A DNA stretch of 64,000 nucleotides from Polaromonas sp. C04 (lineage in GTDB: Bacteria > Pseudomonadota > Gammaproteobacteria > Burkholderiales > Burkholderiaceae_C). The notes below the pieces were generated by a model. It did not search any database. It was not told the DNA's origin and saw only the letters and a program-made list of their open reading frames with translations. The DNA is taken from the NCBI RefSeq assembly GCF_002002705.1, contig NZ_MUNS01000037.1, positions 51,493 to 115,492 on the forward strand, given 5' to 3'. This document shows positions 44,598 through 52,539 of the stretch, piece after piece. Numbering within the stretch: position 1 is the stretch's first letter; the number at the start of each line of letters is the position of its first letter. Both the position numbers and the translations under genes were made by a program.

Positions 44598-45584
44598 TCA
44601 ATCGGGCTGGTCGAGCGTGTCCGGATCCGGCCCATCGCCAACGGCCTTGCGCGTTTGTGCCGCCTGCAGTGAAATCCATTCGCAAAACGCCCGGATTTCG
44701 GGCCGCAGCGCACTGCGCGGGCCGACCAGCATCCAGTACGCCATGGGCGATTCGAGCCGCATGCCGGGCAGGATTTCCACCAAGTCGCCGCTGGCCAGGC
44801 TGTCGGCCACCAGCGGCATGCGCGCCAGCGCCACGCCCTGGCCCGTGAGAGCGGCCTGCGCGATCTGGTTGGCGTAGTTGAAGTACAGCCAGCGCTTGGG
44901 CTCGAGCTTGCTGAAGTGGTGGGTGTCGAACCAGCGCCGCCAAGTCAGCCACTCCAGGTGCTGGGTGCGGTGCGCATCGCCCGCCTCGATCAGCGCGAAA
45001 TGCGCCAGATCCTCGCCGCGCGCGAGTACATGCCCGCTCTTGAGCAGCCAGGGGCTCGCTACCGGCGTGAGCTGCTCGCCGAACATGCGGATGGCGCTCG
45101 CCGGCACGTTGGCGGGCACGGCGTAGCGCAGCGCGATGTCGACATCGGTGGTCTCCATGTCCACCGCGTGGTCGCTCGCGTCGATGCGGATGTCGATGTC
45201 GGGATACTCGCTCTGGAAGGCTTCCAGCCGCGGGATCAGCCACATGGACGCGAACGAGGCCCAGGTGGTGATGGCCACGCTCTTGCGCCCGGCGCTGCGG
45301 CGAATCAGCCGCACCGCGCTGTCGATGCGCTCCAGCGATGGCAGCACCGAGCGCAGCAGCTGCGCGCCCGCGCTGGTGAGCTCCACTGCGCGGGTGTGGC
45401 GCAGGAACAGGCTGACGCCCACTTCTTCTTCCAGCGACTGGATCTGCCGGCTCACGGCCGATTGCGTGAGCGCCAGTTCCTCCGCCGCGGCGCGGAAATT
45501 GAGGTGCCTGGCAACCGCCTCCAGCGCGCGCAAATGCCCCACCGAGAGGGGCCGCGAGCGCAGGTGGGTGGGTGAAGATTGCAT
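44598..45584 (-). CDS. LysR-family transcriptional regulator (GcvA-like)
   Basis: 328 aa. N-terminal winged HTH at about residues 15-70 (LRALEAVARHLNFRAAAEELALTQSAVSRQIQSLEEEVGV), then the PBP-type effector domain beginning near 105 (VAITTWASFASMWLIPRLEAFQSEYPDIDIRID). The WLIPRL-F pattern and the DVDIALRYA motif are GcvA-like. It is divergent from a DUF2917 gene, which it may control; effector unknown. Confidence 0.9.
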   Translation of the reverse strand: MQSSPTHLRSRPLSVGHLRALEAVARHLNFRAAAEELALTQSAVSRQIQSLEEEVGVSLFLRHTRAVELTSAGAQLLRSVLPSLERIDSAVRLIRRSAGRKSVAITTWASFASMWLIPRLEAFQSEYPDIDIRIDASDHAVDMETTDVDIALRYAVPANVPASAIRMFGEQLTPVASPWLLKSGHVLARGEDLAHFALIEAGDAHRTQHLEWLTWRRWFDTHHFSKLEPKRWLYFNYANQIAQAALTGQGVALARMPLVADSLASGDLVEILPGMRLESPMAYWMLVGPRSALRPEIRAFCEWISLQAAQTRKAVGDGPDPDTLDQPD

Positions 45585-45711
45585 GGGGTTGAAGGAGGGT
45601 GGAAGTGTCGATTGATGCGAATCCAGTATGAATAGCGTACCGCGTTTTCATTGGACTGCCAAGGCATTGGCGACCATCATTCATTCCTGATTAGCTGATA
45701 TGGAGAACGCC

Positions 45712-46305
45712 ATGACCTCGCAAAATGTTCTGCAATTGCAACAACCCACGCCCGGCGCTGCGCTGCCCGGCTGCTGGAAGCTGGACGCGGGCCGGGCCGT
45801 GACCCTGCGGCCGCGCGAGGCGGGTGTATTCCGCGTGGCGCAGGGCCAGGTCTGGGCTACTTTGCAAGGCCCACACCGCGGCCCCGCCAACGACCTGGGC
45901 GACCGTTTTCTGAGTCCCGGCGAGTCGCTGGCCTTGTGGGCGGGACAGCGCCTGGTGCTCGAACCCTGGGACGCCGCCAGCAGTGCGCCGGCCTGGTTCA
46001 GCTGGGATCCGCAGCCTGCCGCCGCGCCGAATCCGCGGCGTGCGGCGCGCGGATGGGGTGTTGCCGTGGGTCAGCCCCTGGCTGATTTGCGCCTGGCGCT
46101 TTGCAGCGTGGCCCGGGCGCTGGGTGGCGCGGCGGGCGCGGTAGTCCGCCTGGGCGCGGGTTTAGCCGGCTTCGCTATCGATTTGCTAGCTGACCGTGTC
46201 CGCCCTGCATGGGCTGAACGCGCTTTCAGCGCCGATTCCAGGGCCAGCCGGGCCCACGGCGCCATGAACTGCGCCGACTCCATCGCATCCACCGGCGCGC
46301 TGTAG
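45712..46305 (+). CDS. DUF2917 family protein
   Basis: 197 aa. The DUF2917 core is GCWKLDAGRAVTLRPREAGVFRVAQGQVWATLQGP, followed by DRFLSPGESLALWAGQRLVLEPW; cupin-like beta strands with no visible catalytic residues. GGAG at 6 nt favours the start 45712 over 45700. After residue about 150 a possible GCTA-hairpin remnant (46163-46190) lies in frame, and the last 35 residues (Ala/Ser-rich) are unlike the family and run over an opposing ORF. The native C-terminus may have been shorter. It is divergent from LysR, which probably regulates it. Confidence 0.75.
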   Translation: MTSQNVLQLQQPTPGAALPGCWKLDAGRAVTLRPREAGVFRVAQGQVWATLQGPHRGPANDLGDRFLSPGESLALWAGQRLVLEPWDAASSAPAWFSWDPQPAAAPNPRRAARGWGVAVGQPLADLRLALCSVARALGGAAGAVVRLGAGLAGFAIDLLADRVRPAWAERAFSADSRASRAHGAMNCADSIASTGAL

Positions 46306-46403
46306 CAGTTCATGCTTTTGGGCCCGCCGCGGGCCAGGTAGGTGAAGCGCTCGCAGCAGTAATCGGCAAAGTCGCGAGTGGGGGCGGGCAGGGTCTGCAC
46401 CAT
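46071..46403 (-). CDS. Hypothetical ORF overlapping the DUF2917 gene (doubtful)
   Basis: Frame of 110 codons beginning MVQTLPAPTRDFADYCCERF and containing SMNCYSAPVDAMESAQFMAPWARLALESALK; an internal ATG at 46313 is an alternative start. The first half (to about residue 65) looks protein-like, with helix-forming amphipathic stretches; the rest is antisense to DUF2917 and Ala/Arg-rich, hence probably not coding. It opposes the PaaR-like TetR gene. I do not recognise it; weigh it low. Confidence 0.3.
   Translation of the reverse strand: MVQTLPAPTRDFADYCCERFTYLARGGPKSMNCYSAPVDAMESAQFMAPWARLALESALKARSAHAGRTRSASKSIAKPAKPAPRRTTAPAAPPSARATLQSARRKSARG
46163..46190 (+). repeat. Possible GCTA-hairpin element, degenerate copy 12
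   Basis: TAGCCGGCTTC followed by GCTATCGATTTGCTAGC. The hairpin arm is good (GCTA...TAGC) but the first arm and spacer are shortened. In frame in the DUF2917 gene. Confidence 0.4.
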
Positions 46404-46412
46404 ACCTCCGCA

Positions 46413-46427
46413 CTGGCAAAATGCCAG
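46413..46427. promoter_or_regulatory. Short inverted repeat at the TetR gene start
   Basis: CTGGCA-AAA-TGCCAG ends 2 bp before the ATG at 46429. It may be an autoregulatory operator or simply an RNA hairpin over the start; there is no good Shine-Dalgarno for this gene. Confidence 0.35.
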
Positions 46428-46428
46428 C

Positions 46429-47067
46429 ATGGCCCGCCCCAAATCTGCCTCTCACGAACTCAAGCGTGACGAAATCCTCGATATTGCCGCACAGTGTTTT
46501 GCCGATCGCAGCTACCCGGCCGCCAGCATGAACGATATTGCCGCTGCCCTTGGCACCTCGAAGGCGCGCCTCTACCACTACTACAGCAGCAAGGAAGCCA
46601 TCCTGTTTGACCTGCTGGACCGCTACACCCAGCGCCTGCTGGCCCTCATCGGCCAGGTCGAGGCGACGGCGCAGCGCCGCAGCCTGGATGACCGCGCCGC
46701 GCTGCACGAGTTGGTCCGCAATTTCCTGCAGGAGTACGAAACCTCGGCCACGCGCCACGTGGCGCTGCTGCACGACACCAAGTTTCTGGCCGCAGAGGCC
46801 GACGCAAAGCCGGGTCAGGTGCCGGCGCTGTCGCAGCGTGAGCTGATCCTGAACCGCCAGCGCGATGTGGTCTCTGCCGTCACGCGCTTCCTGCGCCGCG
46901 CCTATCCGCAGCGCGTGAACGCCGCGAACCAGACCGCCCTAGCCATGATGCTGTTCGGCATGATCAACTGGACCTTCACCTGGCTGCGCCCCGGCGGGGC
47001 CATGAGCTATGCCGCGTTTGCCGAGCAGGTGATCGGCGTGCTCGAACATGGGCTCGCGGCGGGCTGA
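46429..47067 (+). CDS. TetR-family transcriptional regulator (PaaR-like candidate)
   Basis: 212 aa. HTH at about residues 10-55 (RDEILDIAAQCFADRSYPAASMNDIAAALGTSKARLYHYYSSKEAILFDLL). The C-terminal ligand domain has ATRHVALLHDTKF and LAMMLFGMINWTFTWLRPGGAMSYAAFAEQV, which resembles the PaaR/PsrA class of acyl-CoA-responsive repressors. The perfect palindrome at paaA (775-802) is the type of site such a protein would bind; the link is inference, as the gene is 45 kb away and no such palindrome was seen at its own promoter. The start at 46429 (MARPKSASHELKRD) is chosen from the family N-terminus. Confidence 0.82.
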   Translation: MARPKSASHELKRDEILDIAAQCFADRSYPAASMNDIAAALGTSKARLYHYYSSKEAILFDLLDRYTQRLLALIGQVEATAQRRSLDDRAALHELVRNFLQEYETSATRHVALLHDTKFLAAEADAKPGQVPALSQRELILNRQRDVVSAVTRFLRRAYPQRVNAANQTALAMMLFGMINWTFTWLRPGGAMSYAAFAEQVIGVLEHGLAAG

Positions 47068-47071
47068 GAGA

Positions 47072-47983
47072 TCAGGACGACTTCGCCTTCAAGGCACTGC
47101 GCAGGGTTGCGAGAAAGCGGATGCTGGCGGTCGACAACGAACGCCCGCGCTTGATAACCACCGAAATGTCGCGCGACACGCGCGGTGTCGAAATCGGTCG
47201 GATGACCAGCGATGCGTTGTTCGACGCGCGCGCGAAGGCCGAGGGCATGATCGAGGCGCCCATGCCGCTGGCCGTCATCCACAACGCGGTCGACATGAAT
47301 GACACCTCGTTGACAACGTTCAGGACTACGCCTGCGGTGGCTGCCGTGCCGTCGATCAGCGGCCTGACGCCATAGCCGGTACGCATGGTCACGATCGGGT
47401 GGCCTGCAAGGTCGATCCAACGAACACGGGGTGTGCGGGCCAGCGGATGGTTGGCCAGGCACACCAGCGCGAGGTGATCACGCAGGAGCGTCTGCGTGTC
47501 TACCTCGGCGCCGGGGTGCTCGGGGGTGCCAATGCCGAAATCGACGTGCTCACCCATGATCCGCGAGATGAACTGGTCGGGCGCGCAGTCGTCCACGACC
47601 ACGCGCACCTGCGGGTAGGCTGCCTCGAACGCGCAGATGGCATCCGGCAGCAGGAAGGACGCCAGCGTGGGCGTCGTGGCGAAGCAGACGCGGCCACGTT
47701 CCAGCGTCGACAGCGTGCGAAAGCTGGACGATAGTGCGTCCACGTCGCGCAGGATGCGTTCGGCCGTCGCAAGCATTTCGTTTGCCGCCGCAGTCGGCTG
47801 CAGCGATCGGGTGGTGCGATCGAACAGGCGCGCGCCCAGCCCCTCTTCGAGTTGCCGGATCAGCATGCTGACGGCCGACTGGGTCACGAAGAGCTTCTCG
47901 GCGGCGGCGCCAAGCTTGCGAAGCCGGTGAACCTGCACGAAGGCGCGCAACTGCCGGATGGTAGGGGCAAAGTTTTTATTCAT
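47072..47983 (-). CDS. LysR-family transcriptional regulator
   Basis: 303 aa. HTH at about residues 8-65 (IRQLRAFVQVHRLRKLGAAAEKLFVTQSAVSMLIRQLEEGLGARLFDR), effector domain from about 95. Typical CynR/BenM-like length. It is divergent from the Bug receptor / FAD monooxygenase pair across a 96-bp AT-rich region (47984-48079), so it most likely activates that operon in response to its substrate or an intermediate. Confidence 0.9.
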   Translation of the reverse strand: MNKNFAPTIRQLRAFVQVHRLRKLGAAAEKLFVTQSAVSMLIRQLEEGLGARLFDRTTRSLQPTAAANEMLATAERILRDVDALSSSFRTLSTLERGRVCFATTPTLASFLLPDAICAFEAAYPQVRVVVDDCAPDQFISRIMGEHVDFGIGTPEHPGAEVDTQTLLRDHLALVCLANHPLARTPRVRWIDLAGHPIVTMRTGYGVRPLIDGTAATAGVVLNVVNEVSFMSTALWMTASGMGASIMPSAFARASNNASLVIRPISTPRVSRDISVVIKRGRSLSTASIRFLATLRSALKAKSS

Positions 47984-48079
47984 CAGATAACATGATATTT
48001 GATCAACTATTTCTTGATTTACGAATGAATTGCGCTGATGTCAAATGGTGATTGGAGATAACTACATGGACCGACATTA
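47984..48079. promoter_or_regulatory. AT-rich divergent promoter region, LysR / Bug receptor
   Basis: 96 bp between the LysR and Bug starts, notably AT-rich relative to the flanking genes. It contains ATGATATTTGATCAAC, a candidate for a LysR T-N11-A type site, and TTGATT (48014-48019) as a -35-like element for the plus strand. Only position and composition support this. Confidence 0.45.
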
Positions 48080-48080
48080 A
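48066..48080 (+). CDS. Leader tetrapeptide ORF (MDRH) coupled to the Bug gene
   Basis: ATG GAC CGA CAT TAA, with GGAG at 48054-48057, 8 nt upstream. Its stop overlaps the ATG of the Bug gene (TAATG), and the Bug start itself has no Shine-Dalgarno at normal spacing (GGAG is 22 nt away). Translation of the Bug receptor could therefore depend on re-initiation after this mini-ORF. Whether it is translated is unknown. Confidence 0.35.
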   Translation: MDRH

Positions 48081-49084
48081 TGAAGAATTTCACCCGCCTC
48101 CTGAGCCCCATCGCCTTTGCCGCGTTTACTGGACTGGCCGCACTGGCCTTGCCCAGCGCCGCGCAAAATGCCGGCGGCGGCTTCCCGAACAAGCCGATCC
48201 AGGTGGTCGTCACTTTCCCGCCCGGCGGCAGCTCTGACGCCGTGTTTCGCATGATCGTGCCGCGCCTGAACGAGAAGCTGGGGCAACCTGTCATAGTGGA
48301 TAATCGGCCGGGTGCCGGCGGAAATGTGGGCCTCGCGCTGGTGGCCAGGGCGCCGGCCGACGGCTACACGCTGGGGCTGGGTGCTGCGGGCGCACTGTCG
48401 GCCAACGTCAGCCTCTATCCGCAGATGCCGTTCGACGCCATGAAGGACTTCAAGCCGGTCGCAATGCTCGCGGCGATCCCGTTCGTGATTGTCGGTAATC
48501 CATCGATGAAAGCAAAAGCGGATACGCTGCGCGAACTCATCGCACTGGCCAAGGCCGAGCCGGACAAGCTGTCGGTCGGTTATGGTGGCAACGGCACAGC
48601 GATGCACCTGTCTGCGGCGTTGTTCGCCCAGATGGCGAACATCCAACTGAACGAGGTGCCGTACCGTGGCAGCGGACCGGTTGCGCTCGACGTGATGGGC
48701 GGCCAGTTGTCACTGGGCGTGGTCGACCTGCCGTCGGCGCTGCAACAGATCAAGGCTGGCAAGCTGATTGCCTATGCTGTGACCAGTGCGCGGCGACTGC
48801 CCATGCTGGCGGACGTACCTACCGTGGCCGAGGCAGGACTGCCCGGATACGATTCGACCGGCTGGTTCGGCATTGTGGCGCCAGCCGGAACGCCCGAGCC
48901 GATCGTCGCGCGACTGAATGCCGAAATCAACGCCGCATTGACCGACGAGACCATCAAGACGAAATTGCGGAATATGGGTGTCGAGCCCGAGCCGGGCACG
49001 TCCGCAGCCTTTGGTGTCTACATTCGTTCCGAAACCGCGAAATGGGCCAATGTGATCCGGATTGCCCGTATCAAACTGGGGTGA
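48080..49084 (+). CDS. Bug/TctC-type tripartite tricarboxylate transporter receptor
   Basis: 334-aa periplasmic binding protein. Sec signal peptide to about residue 27 (ALPSAAQ), then the Bug signature PNKPIQVVVTFPPGGSSDAVFRM and QPVIVDNRPGAGGNVG, with the Asp/Gly-rich loop typical for carboxylate ligands. Bug proteins are greatly expanded in Burkholderiales; no tctA/tctB permease is nearby, so it must use permeases encoded elsewhere or have a sensing role. The FAD monooxygenase begins 7 nt later, so its ligand is plausibly an aromatic acid. Confidence 0.93.
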   Translation: MKNFTRLLSPIAFAAFTGLAALALPSAAQNAGGGFPNKPIQVVVTFPPGGSSDAVFRMIVPRLNEKLGQPVIVDNRPGAGGNVGLALVARAPADGYTLGLGAAGALSANVSLYPQMPFDAMKDFKPVAMLAAIPFVIVGNPSMKAKADTLRELIALAKAEPDKLSVGYGGNGTAMHLSAALFAQMANIQLNEVPYRGSGPVALDVMGGQLSLGVVDLPSALQQIKAGKLIAYAVTSARRLPMLADVPTVAEAGLPGYDSTGWFGIVAPAGTPEPIVARLNAEINAALTDETIKTKLRNMGVEPEPGTSAAFGVYIRSETAKWANVIRIARIKLG

Positions 49085-49091
49085 AGGACGC

Positions 49092-50765
49092 ATGAATGCA
49101 CCCGCAGAGATCCTGACCGCCGATGTGCTGATCGTCGGCGCCGGCCCCGTGGGCCTGACCATGGCGATGGACTTGGCCGCGCGCGGCGTGAAAGTGCTCA
49201 TTGCCGAGATTCGCCGTTACGCCGAGCCGCCAAACGTGAAGTGCAACCACGTCGCCTCGCGCACCATGGAGCAGTTCCGCCGACTGGGCGTTGCGCGCAA
49301 GCTGCGCGATGCCGGACTCCCCGCCGATTATCCGAACGATGTCGTGTTCCGCACCAGCGTCACGGGCATTGAGCTGACGCGCATCCCGATTCCCTGCCGG
49401 CGCGACCGCTACGCCGAGACGCAAGGGCCGGACGCATGGTGGCCGACGGCGGAGCCGCCGCACCGCATCAACCAGATCTATCTGGAGCCGATTTTGCTGG
49501 AGCACACGGCCGCGCTTTCGGGCGTGACCCTGCTCAACCGGACGCAGGTCACCGGTTTCACGCAAGACGAGACGGGTGTCGTCGCGACGGCGACGAGCCT
49601 CGACGATGGCGGCACGCGAACGCTTCGCGCCCGCTTCATGGTGGGCTGTGACGGCGGCAGTTCCGCGGTGCGCAAGCAAATCGGCGCGAAGCTTGAGGGG
49701 ACGGCCATCATCCAGCGCGTGCAGTCGACCTACATCCGCGCGCCACAGTTGCGCTCGCTCATTCCGGGCAAGCCGGCATGGTCGTACTACTCGATGAACC
49801 CGCGGCGTTGCGGCACGATGTTCGCCATTGACGGCCACGCCACCTGGCTGGTGCACAACCACCTGAACGCCGAGGAGCCGGAATTCGATTCGGTCGACCG
49901 CGACCGCTCGATCCGCGACATCCTCGGTGTCGGGCCCGACTTCGAATACGAGGTGATCAGCAGGGAAGACTGGGTGGGACGCCGGCTGGTGGCCGACCGC
50001 TTCCGCGATCGCCGGGTCTTTTTGGCGGGTGACGCCGCGCACCTGTGGGTGCCCTACGCTGGCTACGGCATGAATGCGGGCATCGCCGACGCCATCAATC
50101 TGTCGTGGCTGCTGGCGGCGTGCGTGCAGGGCTGGGCTGACGAACGCATCCTGGACGCCTACGAGGCGGAGCGCCAGCCCATCACCGAACAGGTGTCGCG
50201 CTTCGCCATGGACCATGCGCAGAAGATGATTCGCGCGCGCCGCACCGTGCCGGCCGACATCGAGGCGCTCGGACCGGAGGCTGACGCGCGGCGCGCCGAC
50301 ATTGGACGCGAGGCCTACGAACTCAACGTGCAACAGTTCTGCTGTGCCGGCCTCAATTTTGGCTACTACTACACGGGCTCGCCCATCATCGAGTACGACG
50401 ACGCCGAGCCACCGGCATACTCGATGGGCGCCTTTACCCCCTCGACCGTGCCGGGTTGTCGGGCGCCGCATTTCTGGTTAACCGACGGGCGTTCTCTGTA
50501 CGACGCCTTCGGCCCGGCCTACACCCTACTTCGCTTTGACCGGCATGCGGACATCGCGCCGCTCCAGCGCGCCGCGCAGGCAACCGGCATGCCGCTGACA
50601 GTGCTGGACGTCGACGCGCTCGCCGTTCCCGCCGAGTACGTGCATGCGCTGGTGATGTGCCGCGCCGATCAGCACGTGGTGTGGCGAGGCGACGCGGTGC
50701 CGGGCGATGGCGATGCCTTCATCGCACGCCTGTGCGGTCGCGCCATGGCGCAAGCCACGCTCTAG
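49092..50765 (+). CDS. FAD-dependent aromatic ring monooxygenase (MhpA/phenol hydroxylase type)
   Basis: 557 aa flavoprotein. It starts with the GxGxxG dinucleotide fingerprint in DVLIVGAGPVGLTMAMDLA; the DG motif is MVGCDGGSSAVRKQIG; and the GD motif is RVFLAGDAAHLWVPYAGYGMNAGIADA. A C-terminal thioredoxin-like tail, as in MhpA-like enzymes, follows (LRFDRHADIAPLQRAA). It hydroxylates an aromatic acid or phenol with NAD(P)H and O2. It lies immediately after the Bug receptor and is probably under the divergent LysR. No ring-cleavage gene is in the window, so the pathway is incomplete here. Confidence 0.9.
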   Translation: MNAPAEILTADVLIVGAGPVGLTMAMDLAARGVKVLIAEIRRYAEPPNVKCNHVASRTMEQFRRLGVARKLRDAGLPADYPNDVVFRTSVTGIELTRIPIPCRRDRYAETQGPDAWWPTAEPPHRINQIYLEPILLEHTAALSGVTLLNRTQVTGFTQDETGVVATATSLDDGGTRTLRARFMVGCDGGSSAVRKQIGAKLEGTAIIQRVQSTYIRAPQLRSLIPGKPAWSYYSMNPRRCGTMFAIDGHATWLVHNHLNAEEPEFDSVDRDRSIRDILGVGPDFEYEVISREDWVGRRLVADRFRDRRVFLAGDAAHLWVPYAGYGMNAGIADAINLSWLLAACVQGWADERILDAYEAERQPITEQVSRFAMDHAQKMIRARRTVPADIEALGPEADARRADIGREAYELNVQQFCCAGLNFGYYYTGSPIIEYDDAEPPAYSMGAFTPSTVPGCRAPHFWLTDGRSLYDAFGPAYTLLRFDRHADIAPLQRAAQATGMPLTVLDVDALAVPAEYVHALVMCRADQHVVWRGDAVPGDGDAFIARLCGRAMAQATL

Positions 50766-50888
50766 CGGGGTTTCCATCAGCGAGCGTGCCAAAGTGCGAG
50801 CATCGCGTTGCGCGGCACGACTGACGCGCTCTGAGCTTGAATCGCATTCGGCATGCTCGAAGATGGGTTGAGCCACTACACTGGCCGC

Positions 50889-51398
50889 ATGAGTGCAATG
50901 CATGTGGTCGTGATGGGCGTCGCGGGGTGCGGCAAGTCGGCGGTGGGGCGGCGCATGGCTGCGCAACTGGGCCTGCCGCTGATCGAGGGGGACGACTTTC
51001 ATCCGCCGCGCAATATTCACAAGATGGAGCAGGGCGTGCCGCTCACGGACATGGATCGCGCCGGCTGGCTGCAGGCGCTGGGCGCCAAGCTGGCGCAGCA
51101 TCCGGCCGGCGCGGTGCTGACCTGTTCCGCGCTCAAACGGGCCTACCGCGATACCTTGCGGGCGGCGGTGCCGGAGTTGCGCTTTGTGCACCTGGCCATC
51201 ACGCCGGCCGAATCGCTGCGCCGCGTGGCGGGGCGCGACGGCCATTTTTACCCGCCCAGCCTAGTGGCCAGCCAGTTCGAGGCGCTGCAGGACCCGACCG
51301 GCGAGCTGGATGTGCTGGCGCTGGACGCAACGGCTTCGCTGGAGGAACTGGCTTTGAAAGCAGTGCAGTGGCTGAAAGCGGAATTTAACAATGCGTAA
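50889..51398 (+). CDS. gntK: Gluconokinase
   Basis: 169 aa. P-loop GVAGCGKS at 10-17; then LIEGDDFHPPRNIHKMEQGVPLTDMDRAGWL, the GntK substrate signature; CSALKRAYRD as the Walker-B-like segment; and GRDGHFYPPSLVASQFEALQDP. It phosphorylates D-gluconate to 6-phosphogluconate for the Entner-Doudoroff or pentose phosphate pathways. It stands alone: no gntR, gntT or edd/eda neighbours. The start at 50889 is the first Met of the conserved N-terminus. Confidence 0.93.
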   Translation: MSAMHVVVMGVAGCGKSAVGRRMAAQLGLPLIEGDDFHPPRNIHKMEQGVPLTDMDRAGWLQALGAKLAQHPAGAVLTCSALKRAYRDTLRAAVPELRFVHLAITPAESLRRVAGRDGHFYPPSLVASQFEALQDPTGELDVLALDATASLEELALKAVQWLKAEFNNA

Positions 51399-51487
51399 TT
51401 AATTACGATTAGGTAAAATCGCACGGTCATCAAGACGCCGCGCGACTTGCGCCTCTTCAGCCCTTGCCCACTTCCAGGAGACTCTCC

Positions 51488-52489
51488 ATGTCCAGCGCCC
51501 CCACCAAAGCCTTTGCCAGCCAGGCTGACTTAACCGACAAGAAAATCACCTTCGAGCAGCTCAGCGCGCATTGCTGGGCCTACACCGCCGAGGGCGATCC
51601 CAATTCCGGCGTGATCATTGGCGACAAGTTCATCATGGTCAGCGACACCACGGCGACGCCGGCGATGGCGCAGGACCTGATCGCGAAAATCCGCACCGTC
51701 AGCGACAAGCCCATCAAGTATGTGCTGCTGACCCACTACCACGCCGTGCGCGTGCTTGGCGCCAGCGCCTATGTGGCCGAGGGTGCTACGGAGGTGATCG
51801 CGAGCCAGGGCACGCTGGAGCTCATCATCGAGCGCGGCAAGGAAGACATGCAAAGCGAGATGGAGCGCTTCCCGCGCCTGTTCCGCGGCGCCGAGGGTGT
51901 GCCCGGCCTGACCTGGCCGACCCTGGTGATCGGCGGCGGCGATGCGACGCGAGGCGAAGTGCCCGGCAAGCTCACCGTCGATCTGGGCGGCGTCAAGGTG
52001 CAGATCTGGTCGCCCGGCTACGGCCATACGCGCGGCGACACCATCGCCTGGGTCGCCGAAGAGAAGGTGCTGTTCAGTGGCGACCTGGTCGAGTACGAGG
52101 CCGGCGTCTACACCGGCGACGCCCAACTCGAGGAATGGCCCGCCACGCTCGAAGCCCTGCGGGCTTTAAGGGCCGAGGCCATCGTGCCCGGACGCGGCGA
52201 AGCCATGAAGGGCGCGGCCAACGTCGACAAGGCGCTCGACTACACGAAACGCTGGGTCGAAACGCTGTACCGCTGCGGCCAGGAGGCCGCCGCTGCCAAG
52301 ATGGACCTGAAGGCCGCCATGGCGCACACGCGCAAGAGCATGGACCCGATCTTCGGCCAGGTGTTCATCTACGAACACTGCCTGCCGTTCGATGTAAGCC
52401 GCGCCTTTGACGAGGCCAGCGGCATCAAGAACCCGCGCATCTGGACGGCGGCGCGCGACAAGGAAATGTGGGACGCGTTGCAGGCGTGA
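51488..52489 (+). CDS. MBL-fold metallo-hydrolase-like protein with degenerate metal motif
   Basis: 333 aa. The beta-lactamase fold is clear: GVIIGDKFIMVSDTTATP, LLTHYHAVRVLGASAY (83-92 region), GYGHTRGDTIAW and LFSGDLVEYEAGVYTGDAQLEEWPATLEALRAL. The zinc motif HxHxDH reads HYHAVR, keeping His83 and His85 but losing the Asp and second His; the later HTRGD and SGDLVEY ligands are present. It could still be a hydrolase with a single or altered metal site. AGGAGA lies 7 nt before the ATG. Function unknown. Confidence 0.82.
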   Translation: MSSAPTKAFASQADLTDKKITFEQLSAHCWAYTAEGDPNSGVIIGDKFIMVSDTTATPAMAQDLIAKIRTVSDKPIKYVLLTHYHAVRVLGASAYVAEGATEVIASQGTLELIIERGKEDMQSEMERFPRLFRGAEGVPGLTWPTLVIGGGDATRGEVPGKLTVDLGGVKVQIWSPGYGHTRGDTIAWVAEEKVLFSGDLVEYEAGVYTGDAQLEEWPATLEALRALRAEAIVPGRGEAMKGAANVDKALDYTKRWVETLYRCGQEAAAAKMDLKAAMAHTRKSMDPIFGQVFIYEHCLPFDVSRAFDEASGIKNPRIWTAARDKEMWDALQA

Positions 52490-52539
52490 TGGCGACTGGA
52501 GCCGGCCGCAACACTACCGCGCGCAAGTAGCAGCGTCAG

